Part shown: positions 4,587 to 13,902 of the stretch, in pieces
Numbering within the stretch: position 1 is the first letter of the stretch
How the letters are laid out: every line of letters starts with the position of its first letter
NCBI RefSeq assembly: GCF_030523985.1
Contig: NZ_JAUNHK010000062.1
Location: 1 to 13,902 of the forward strand
Origin: Deinococcus sp.
GTDB taxonomy: Bacteria; Deinococcota; Deinococci; Deinococcales; Deinococcaceae
DNA: 13,902 bases
Direction: 5' to 3'
The notes under the pieces: model-generated
Seen by the model: the letters and a program-made list of their open reading frames with translations, nothing else
What the model was told of the DNA's origin: nothing
Databases searched by the model: none
Position numbers and translations under genes: made by a program

Positions 4587-7295
4587 TTACACATGGTGCT
4601 CCGCCCAATCCATATACCTCCGCAAACCATTGAAGTACCGCTTCGCAGATGCATCCGCCCAATCTGGATTAACTTCGCTCTTGATAATCTCAGTGATCGC
4701 ACCATCTGATAGAACGGGATCGGCTGATTTCGATAACTCTTTGATTCGCATGATTAGAGGCTGACGCATGACAGAAGATGCCGCAAGAATAGTTAATTGT
4801 CTATCTGTTAGGCTATCAAATATCAAGGTAACACCTTTTTGAGCACTCGATAGAACAAGCCCTAATTCTCGAGCATCTGAGATGGCATTTCTAAACTTTA
4901 AATCATGCAACTTTTTGACAGTCTCGTTCCCATCGTTCTCCTTCAAATGCATTAATAATGCCATAAGAGTGTCCGGTGAGGAGGTTCCCAAAAAAGTACC
5001 AATTCCAAGTTTCTGTGGAGTTTGTATGCCCTTCTGTGCTCCGACTCCAATCGGGCGTATCAAGCTACTATCCTTCACCTCAAGAAGGCCAGCAAAGATA
5101 AGCCACCTACGGAGGTTATTAGCATAAATGTTACTTGTTTCATCTGATAAGTCAATCGAGCGTGGATGATATTTTGAAAAGATTTCTACAAACTCTTCAT
5201 TGCTGTGGAGGGTTCCTTTCTCCCATTCATTGCACAGCTGTATATAAATCAGGTGTTTCACTAGCTGTCGAGAGGCGTGTGTAGCTATGGCATTTGGGCC
5301 AATTTCCTTAATATAGTCAGGGATGAAGTAAATGTCGTTATCTCTTCTATCTACTAACTGAAGAGAGTATAGATCCGTTAGGATGTTCTGGGTCGCTCTT
5401 TCGGTAAAATCTAGGTGTTCTCTAATTTCACTCGAGGTTCCCTGATTGAGTTTATATAATGCTCTTAAGACTTGTAGAGAAGCCTGCGGATCTCTTTGGA
5501 AAGTCCGAGTCCAAGGTATATAAGGAACCTTACCTTCATTCAAGTAATCCCTAAAGATATCCCAATAAGCTACGTAGTTCATGCCGCTTCTCACAAGGAG
5601 TCGCGAATTAATTAGGTGATTCGTAACTTCTGAGCCAAAAGCATCTTCAACTTCAAAGACCGAAATCGGTGCATTTGCGGCAACGTACTTTATGCAACGT
5701 ATGGAGTCCTCGCCCAGCTGTGATAAATCCTCTTTAAAGAGCATTTCAACATCAAGATCTCTGTCAAGGAGGCTATACTGCTCCTCTCCATCATCTATCC
5801 TCTGAAATACGTGAACTAGAAGCTTCTTAAGAAGCCAAGGGTAACCTTGGCACTGCTCTATGATTCTCGAGTTTAATACCCCGTTTAGACGGATTTTCTC
5901 TTCCTTTTCGGCATGACTGATTATCTTTGTCATGTCTTTAGAACCAAACTCTCTTATGGGCAGGGTGATTCTTCTATCCTTTAAGTCATGCCATAAATGA
6001 TATCCGGGATGACCTTGGATCTGAGGAGTATCAATCTTCCAAGCGAATCCAAGCACCATGGGCTGCTGCTTCGAGTCAAGGTCGAAGACTAAATCTCTGA
6101 TTGCATTGAAGATCTCAAACAGATCAGGCTTTGAAAAAAGCTCTTCAAATTGATCAAATATAAGAACTACAACGGATGAGTTGGCCTTCAGCTCTTCAAG
6201 ACATTTGGAAATACTGGATGAATTGAGCGGATAGTTGAGGTCATCAACCTGTGCACTGTTGGTGGACTGAACCAATCCATTATCAATGGCATTCTGGAAA
6301 CATTTTCTGACAGCTTCGGCAACGAATGATGAGTTTATAGCCGATCTAGAATCAATAGCAGTTATTGAGGTCTTAGACAGCTTAGAGCGTCCCCTCTTAT
6401 TAACCAAGTCGGATACTTTCACGACTAGAGAGCTTTTACCCCAACCGCTGGGGCCAGATATGGCGAAGCTCCGAGTATTAGTGGTTCCATCTCTAACAGA
6501 TTCTATAAAACTTTTAATTTCAAAAATTGTATCGTCTCGTCCTACGAAGTCTTCGGGGCGAGACGGTCTTAGATCTTTCCAAGAGATGCCGTATGAGACA
6601 GGTGCAACAGTTGGTTGAGCATCACTGACGAATAGCCTTCTAATGGTAGTAGCAACAGGAAGCAATTCTAGCGACTCCAACCTAGGGAGATAATGCCTTA
6701 ATTTGTCAACTTCGGGCTCAGCTAAAACCTCGCCAGATTTACCTACATAGATTCTAAAGTATTTGGGGAGGCCGTCCTCAGAGAACTGAGCAACCCAAAA
6801 CGAACCGGAGGGACAAACTAAGAGAGTCCATCTTATTGAACCCTCCTGATATTGATCGATTTTAATAAAGGCAGGGTCAATAATTTTATTCTGGCTTGTC
6901 ATAATCTCGATTATTCTCTCTGGACCAAACCAGGAAAATTTCGAGTTTTTGGCTCTATCTCCTTGAATTGCAAGAAGCCTACCTCGCGCATCCTTGGTAA
7001 GATCGCTAGTTGAAAATAGCCAGCCTGCATCGTAGTCATCCAAACCCACATTGCCATAGAGTTTGCTTATAACTTCAGCAGCCACATTATCTCTATAAGC
7101 CTTGCATTCAATTAGTATTCTACGTTGATCATCTTCTCCTAGTGCCAGAAGATCAATCTCCACTCCTGTTGTTCTGATGCGTTCAGTAACCTTATACCTC
7201 ATTGGTCGAAGGAGATCGGAAACTACCTTTTCAAAAAAGCTCCCCTTCTGCTCCGTTGTCCAGTCTTCAGGTACACTGAATTGTAGGTTAGGCAT
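4587..7295 (-). CDS. Mrr-like nuclease domain fused to STAND-type NTPase; candidate phage-defence protein
   Basis: A 902-residue multidomain protein. Residues 16-135 look like an Mrr-type PD-(D/E)xK nuclease: helix FFEKVVSDLL, GVEID (44-48) with Asp48, IECK (62-65) with Glu63 and Lys65, then GWLFSTSDLT. A linker leads to an NTPase: FVGRDD (250-255), Walker A GPSGWGKSS (281-289), Walker B VVVLIFDQFEELF (375-387), and QGYPWLLKKLL (483-493) resembling the GxP motif of STAND ATPases. DQFEELF is typical of one STAND subgroup. Winged-helix-like segments follow at about 532-585 and 606-657, then a helical C-terminus (665-902) that I cannot assign and that may sense a trigger. By analogy with Avs proteins, ligand binding would drive ATP-dependent assembly and nuclease activation; this is inference. 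The gene is far AT-richer than its neighbours (lines of 35-47% GC) and uses a Shine-Dalgarno start, so it is probably acquired. Confidence 0.8.
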   Translation of the reverse strand: MPNLQFSVPEDWTTEQKGSFFEKVVSDLLRPMRYKVTERIRTTGVEIDLLALGEDDQRRILIECKAYRDNVAAEVISKLYGNVGLDDYDAGWLFSTSDLTKDARGRLLAIQGDRAKNSKFSWFGPERIIEIMTSQNKIIDPAFIKIDQYQEGSIRWTLLVCPSGSFWVAQFSEDGLPKYFRIYVGKSGEVLAEPEVDKLRHYLPRLESLELLPVATTIRRLFVSDAQPTVAPVSYGISWKDLRPSRPEDFVGRDDTIFEIKSFIESVRDGTTNTRSFAISGPSGWGKSSLVVKVSDLVNKRGRSKLSKTSITAIDSRSAINSSFVAEAVRKCFQNAIDNGLVQSTNSAQVDDLNYPLNSSSISKCLEELKANSSVVVLIFDQFEELFSKPDLFEIFNAIRDLVFDLDSKQQPMVLGFAWKIDTPQIQGHPGYHLWHDLKDRRITLPIREFGSKDMTKIISHAEKEEKIRLNGVLNSRIIEQCQGYPWLLKKLLVHVFQRIDDGEEQYSLLDRDLDVEMLFKEDLSQLGEDSIRCIKYVAANAPISVFEVEDAFGSEVTNHLINSRLLVRSGMNYVAYWDIFRDYLNEGKVPYIPWTRTFQRDPQASLQVLRALYKLNQGTSSEIREHLDFTERATQNILTDLYSLQLVDRRDNDIYFIPDYIKEIGPNAIATHASRQLVKHLIYIQLCNEWEKGTLHSNEEFVEIFSKYHPRSIDLSDETSNIYANNLRRWLIFAGLLEVKDSSLIRPIGVGAQKGIQTPQKLGIGTFLGTSSPDTLMALLMHLKENDGNETVKKLHDLKFRNAISDARELGLVLSSAQKGVTLIFDSLTDRQLTILAASSVMRQPLIMRIKELSKSADPVLSDGAITEIIKSEVNPDWADASAKRYFNGLRRYMDWAEHHV

Positions 7296-7305
7296 TCTTC
7301 CCCTT
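7296..7305 (-). promoter_or_regulatory. Shine-Dalgarno site of the nuclease-NTPase gene
   Basis: On the minus strand AAGGGGAAGA runs directly up to the ATG at 7295, with AAGGGG 4 nt upstream. This differs from the leaderless starts of most other genes here and supports the chosen start. The 72 nt between this gene and the carB stop (7296-7367) are AT-rich, with TAATAT and TTGATT-like hexamers but no well-spaced promoter, so co-transcription with carB is possible. Confidence 0.7.
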
Positions 7306-7367
7306 TTGCTCGACTAGTATTCAACAAATCAAAGCAGCAAATATTAAACAGCCATCTCAAAAGATGA

Positions 7368-10439
<3,072 letters not shown>

Positions 10440-10479
10440 TCCAGAAAGACAGTATGGCACGGATGGGACGGATGGGTCA

Positions 10480-10516
10480 GTGGAATGTTATGCAGATTGG
10501 ATGTATGGATATGCAA
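10480..10516 (-). promoter_or_regulatory. Paired ARG-box-like operator upstream of carB
   Basis: Read on the minus strand, box A (10501-10516) is TTGCATATCCATACAT and box B (10480-10495) is CTGCATAACATTCCAC, with centres 21 bp apart. Box A fits the ArgR pattern TGnAT-N4-ATnCA at all eight fixed positions; box B fits at seven. Box A shares 13 of 16 bases with the argG site at 12045-12060. ArgR hexamers usually bind two 18-bp boxes about 21 bp apart. Box A overlaps the likely -10 region, so binding should repress carB. Confidence 0.65.
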
Positions 10517-10533
10517 TTGCTTGCGATGGTCAA
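10506..10533 (-). promoter_or_regulatory. Candidate carB promoter
   Basis: On the minus strand TTGACC (10528-10533) is followed after 16 nt by TATCCA (10506-10511). The -35 hexamer is identical to the one before argG. Transcription would start roughly 60 nt before the carB ATG, inside the 3' part of the LysE-type frame. The alternative is TACTGT at 10449-10454, 9 nt before the ATG. Confidence 0.45.
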
Positions 10534-11149
10534 CTGCCAGCCGCACCGCCAGCCCGCCCAGTACCGTCGCCATCACATACCGCTGAATTTGCACCCAGGT
10601 CGGACGGGTTGCCAGAAACGCTGCCACCGTGCCCGCTGTAAAGACGATAAGCGCATTGACCGTAAAGCTCACGGCAATTTGCGTCAGCCCCAGCGTCAGG
10701 CTCTGGGCCAGTGGGCTGCCGTTCCCAGCATGAATAAACTGCGGCAGTAAGGCCATATAAAACACGGCCACCTTGGGGTTTAACACGTTGGTCAAAAAGC
10801 CCATCCGAAACAGCTTGGCGGGGCTGTCGTGCGGCAACTGGCGGGCCTCAAACGGTGAGGCGCTGCCGGGTCTGACCGCGTTCCAGGCCATCCATAGCAG
10901 GTAAGCCGCGCCCGCAAACTTCACCAGGTCATAGGCGTAGGGAATGGCCAAAAAAACGGCTGTGAGGCCAAACGCCGCCAGCGTCATATGCACCAGAAAG
11001 CCCAGCATGACGCCCAGCAGTGAAATAAACCCCGCTTCACGTCCCTGCACAATGGAGCGGGAAATGAGGTAAATCATGTTTGGCCCCGGCGTCAGCACCA
11101 GCATCAGCGCGGCAAAGGCGAACAGCAGCAGGTCGTGAATCGGAACCAT

Positions 11150-11407
11150 GATTTTCCCCCAGATGTATTTTTTTACAGCTGTAGCAAAATACTATGCACC
11201 CACCGAAACGCAGTGCAGTAAGGGAGCGGGGCTAGACAGTTCCCAAGACCCGGCACGATGCTTAACCTTCAAGGCAGCAAAGTAGGTCTGGAAACAGACC
11301 GCCAAACTGGGTTTGTGTGAAGGCGATGTCCTGACGGTTACGGTGCTGTGCCGAATCTAAATGTTTGCTCTGTTCCCGTTCATGGCGGCTGAGCCTAATC
11401 TTTACCC
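11150..11407. promoter_or_regulatory. Divergent intergenic region, exporter / small exported protein
   Basis: This 258-nt gap separates two outward-facing starts. Near the exporter are a ribosome binding site (11155-11160), a 10-bp palindrome TACAGCTGTA (11174-11183) that could be an operator, and on the minus strand GTGCATAGTATTTTGC (11184-11199). That last site has one good half of the ARG-box motif (TGCAT) but no matching second half. TAGTAT within it is a possible exporter -10. I see nothing interpretable in 11200-11370. Confidence 0.4.
11373..11401 (+). promoter_or_regulatory. Leaderless promoter of the 11408 gene
   Basis: TAATCT (11396-11401) ends exactly 6 nt before the ATG at 11408. 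TTCCCG (11373-11378) lies 17 nt upstream as a weak -35. There is no ribosome binding site. Confidence 0.5.
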
Positions 11408-11908
11408 ATGAAAAAGATTGCCCTTTCCCTGCTCGCCCTGACGGCCCTTTCCTCGGCCAGCGCCGCCGAACGCGCCGGATTCTTCCTGCTGGGCGCACAG
11501 TACGAGCGTGACACCAACGCGACCGACTCCTTCCGCGTCGGCCTGGGCCTGCCCATCGCCGGATTCTTCGGCGGCAGCGGTGCGCTGGCCCTCTCCGGCG
11601 ACGTGGCCTGGCTGCGTCACACCAACTCGCTGCGTCTCGACGGCACCGGCGTGCAGCCCTACTACGGCGGCGGCCTGGGTCTGGCGACCGTGCTGGCGAC
11701 CAGTGAGTCTGGCAGCGCCGCTGGCCTCACCGTTTACCCCCACCTGCTCGGCGGGGCCAACTTCGGCCTGAATGACCGCTGGGCACTGTTCGCCGAGGCT
11801 TCTGCCGGGGTGAACGTCTACGCCTTCGGCGGCACGGGGACCAGCACGAACACCGGCCTGACCCCCGGCTTCGGCCTGCGCCTCGGGGCCAGCTACCGCA
11901 TCCGCTGA
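11408..11908 (+). CDS. Small exported protein, probable beta-barrel
   Basis: A 166-residue protein. MKKIALSLLALTALSSASA is a Sec signal peptide, with cleavage likely before Ala20-Glu21. The mature part is rich in Gly, Ala and aromatics and alternates hydrophobic and polar residues in short strands: GFFLLGAQYERD, FRVGLGLPIA, ALALSGDVAWLRH, PYYGGGLGLATVL, LTVYPHLLGGANF, WALFAEASAGVNVYAF and PGFGLRLGASYRIR. That pattern, with a terminal aromatic-containing strand, suggests an eight-strand outer-membrane-type barrel, plausible in Deinococcus, which has an outer layer. The fold is inferred from the pattern only and no function can be named. It stands alone between its own leaderless promoter and a strong terminator. 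Confidence 0.8.
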   Translation: MKKIALSLLALTALSSASAAERAGFFLLGAQYERDTNATDSFRVGLGLPIAGFFGGSGALALSGDVAWLRHTNSLRLDGTGVQPYYGGGLGLATVLATSESGSAAGLTVYPHLLGGANFGLNDRWALFAEASAGVNVYAFGGTGTSTNTGLTPGFGLRLGASYRIR

Positions 11909-11923
11909 CCTTCGCCTCTACGG

Positions 11924-11957
11924 GAGTCACTGACGTTCGGGTCGGTGGCTCTTTTTT
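11924..11957 (+). terminator. Rho-independent terminator after the small exported protein gene
   Basis: Arms 11924-11933 (GAGTCACTGA) and 11942-11951 (TCGGTGGCTC) form a 10-bp stem with two G-T pairs and an 8-nt loop. Six T follow at 11952-11957. It separates this gene from the argG promoter. Confidence 0.9.
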
Positions 11958-11993
11958 GGTCCAGCGGGGTCACGCCCGGCTCCCGGCCTCGGG

Positions 11994-12022
11994 TTGACCG
12001 CCCCCGGTTCCGCTGCTACCCT
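11994..12022 (+). promoter_or_regulatory. argG promoter
   Basis: TTGACC (11994-11999), 17 nt, then TACCCT (12017-12022) matches a standard sigma-70-type layout with the TAnnnT -10 seen elsewhere in the window. Transcription would start near 12029, inside the operator that follows, leaving a 5' leader of about 150 nt. Confidence 0.7.
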
Positions 12023-12024
12023 GA

Positions 12025-12060
12025 GTGTATAGCTATGCGAAATTTTGCATAGTCATACAC
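12025..12060 (+). promoter_or_regulatory. Inverted ARG-box-like operator upstream of argG
   Basis: Arms 12025-12038 (GTGTATAGCTATGC) and 12047-12060 (GCATAGTCATACAC) form an inverted repeat with 12 of 14 pairs around an 8-nt centre. Each half is itself an ARG-box-like 16-mer. The right one, TTGCATAGTCATACAC, fits TGnAT-N4-ATnCA at all eight fixed positions; the left one, read in reverse, fits at seven. Centres are 20 bp apart. The site covers the expected transcription start, so an arginine-bound ArgR would block initiation. Confidence 0.7.
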
Positions 12061-12074
12061 CATATGCAGACCTT

Positions 12075-12143
12075 GACCTCCCGACGCTGAAACTTCCGCC
12101 TGACCCATCTGGGACACGGGCGGACGTTTCACGTCTGGGGGTC
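12075..12143 (+). repeat. Long imperfect hairpin in the argG leader
   Basis: Left arm 12075-12100 and right arm 12119-12143 are near-complementary, with paired blocks GACC, CCC, GACG, TGAAAC and TCCGCC interrupted only by single-base bulges and one mismatch. The 18-nt loop contains CCCA/TGGG, which can extend the stem. No T-run follows, so it is not a simple terminator. It would be transcribed between the operator and the argG start. Confidence 0.75.
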
Positions 12144-12179
12144 TTGCGCTGCCTTCACCAAAACGCGGGAGAATAAGGC

Positions 12180-13388
<1,209 letters not shown>

Positions 13389-13389
13389 T

Positions 13390-13728
13390 GTGTTGATTCG
13401 CCCCGCCACCCCCACCGACGCCCACGCCATCGCCTTTCACCGTTACCCAGCCGAGGCCGACGCGCCAGAGCGCCCGGTGTACGCCGAGTGGGTACGCGGC
13501 AAGGTGCAGGCGGGCAAGTATCTGGGCCTGCTGGCGCTGCGCGGCGAAGATGTGGTGGCGGGCGCGGGGCTGGCACGACGGCTGTTGACTGATCTGCTGG
13601 CTCAGGCCAAGGCGCGGAGCATCGGCACGGTGTCACTGGGCAGCACCACTATGGCCCGCCCCCTGTACGAAAGCCTGGGCTTTAAGCCTTATCCGCACGA
13701 AATGCTGCTGAAATTGGAGGAACGGTGA
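13390..13728 (+). CDS. Shortened GNAT-family acetyltransferase (probable internal deletion)
   Basis: A 112-residue protein in the GNAT fold. The N-terminus (MLIRPATPTDAHAIAFHR) and the C-terminal half (ARRLLTDLLAQAKARSIGTVSL, then ARPLYESLGF and HEMLLKLEER) are normal family segments. The middle is too short: EDVVAGAGL (53-61) runs straight into ARRLL (62-66). A full-length relative would have roughly 40 residues here, carrying the strand and the RxxGxG/A turn that bind acetyl-CoA. The frame is kept, so this looks like an in-frame deletion between two similar Gly-Ala/Gly-Leu stretches around 13561-13572. It is also about 10 residues shorter near residue 20 than the next gene, with which it shares many residues (both have IRxATPxDA and YxGLLA). 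It starts at GTG, one base after argG, and overlaps the next gene by 4 nt. Activity is doubtful. Confidence 0.75.
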   Translation: MLIRPATPTDAHAIAFHRYPAEADAPERPVYAEWVRGKVQAGKYLGLLALRGEDVVAGAGLARRLLTDLLAQAKARSIGTVSLGSTTMARPLYESLGFKPYPHEMLLKLEER

Positions 13729-13902
13729 ACATTCGCCTCGCTACCCCCGCCGATGCCGAAACGATTGCCTACCAGCGTGGGCAGATGTTCGTGGATATGG
13801 GCGACATGACCGCAGACGAAGCCCAGGCGCAGCACACGCTCTGGGCTGACTGGCTGCGTGGTGCCATCCCAGCGGGCGACTACGTGGGTCTGCTGGCCGA
13901 AG
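13725..13902 (+). CDS. GNAT-family acetyltransferase, N-terminal part (3' end outside window)
   Basis: An open frame of 59 codons runs from GTG 13725 to the window edge. It reads MNIRLATPADAETIAYQR, then a Met/Asp-rich stretch (FVDMGDMTADEA), then LWADWLRGAIPAGDYVGLLAE, all consistent with the first third of a GNAT acetyltransferase. GGAGG (13716-13720) lies 4 nt before the GTG and is the best ribosome binding site in the window. The GTGA overlap with the preceding stop couples the two genes. It is a tandem paralogue of the shortened gene at 13390. The substrate is unknown; the place behind argG would allow a role in arginine-related acetylation, which is speculation. Confidence 0.85.
   Translation, partial: MNIRLATPADAETIAYQRGQMFVDMGDMTADEAQAQHTLWADWLRGAIPAGDYVGLLAE

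Larger units (their letters stand above)
11909..12179 (+). other. argG upstream region overview
   Basis: This 271-nt gap holds, in order, the terminator of the preceding gene, the TTGACC/TACCCT promoter, the inverted ARG-box-like operator, the 69-nt leader hairpin, and a ribosome binding region before argG (GGGAG at 12168-12172 and AAGG at 12175-12178). No additional gene is seen. Confidence 0.7.

Noticed and set aside
10440..10460. The longer carB start at 10460 (seven extra residues)
   Set aside because: The N-terminus from 10439 (MPKRTD) aligns with known CarB, and the extra residues lie just beyond a -10-like TACTGT.
12075..12143. The leader hairpin read as a rho-independent terminator or a T-box
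   Set aside because: No T-run follows either arm, and I find no T-box consensus segment; it is kept only as a hairpin of unknown role.

Overview
The window looks like chromosome from a member of the genus Deinococcus, probably D. radiodurans or a close relative. Most genes are GC-rich (hand-counted 60-base lines in carB run 63-75% GC). Many start codons sit exactly 6 nt behind a TAnnnT-type -10 box with no ribosome binding site, the leaderless style common in Deinococcus. The genus is inferred from these traits and from the style of the proteins; no database search was possible.

Layout. 1-400 (-): start of a lipoprotein with a repetitive beta-rich body, cut by the window edge. 491-1432 (-) and 1504-2211 (+): two divergent alpha/beta hydrolases; the first has Gly where the catalytic Ser belongs, the second has an intact triad. 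2258-3691 (+): a PhoX/DUF839-like lipoprotein, followed by a strong terminator. 3836-4425 (+): a ribbon-helix-helix antitoxin and MazF/PemK toxin pair, bracketed by two 33-bp direct repeats. 4587-7295 (-): an AT-rich, evidently imported 902-residue protein joining an Mrr-like nuclease domain to a STAND-type NTPase. 7368-10439 (-): carB. 10328-11149 (-): a LysE/RhtB exporter whose frame runs on into carB. 11408-11908 (+): a small exported protein, probably a beta-barrel, followed by a terminator. 12180-13388 (+): argG, then two coupled GNAT acetyltransferases, the first internally shortened and the second cut by the window edge.

How the genes work together. The right half is an arginine neighbourhood. 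CarB makes carbamoyl phosphate, ArgG makes argininosuccinate, and the LysE-type exporter may export a basic amino acid. Upstream of carB and of argG I find paired copies of a TGCAT-N4-ATACA motif, each pair about two helical turns apart and placed on or just after a TTGACC promoter. This matches the ArgR operator pattern and suggests joint arginine control. The argG leader also holds a long imperfect hairpin between operator and start codon.

The most likely little-described system is the Mrr-nuclease/STAND NTPase gene at 4587-7295. It is a foreign, single-gene, Avs-like candidate for phage defence, lying beside a toxin-antitoxin cassette and directly downstream of carB.
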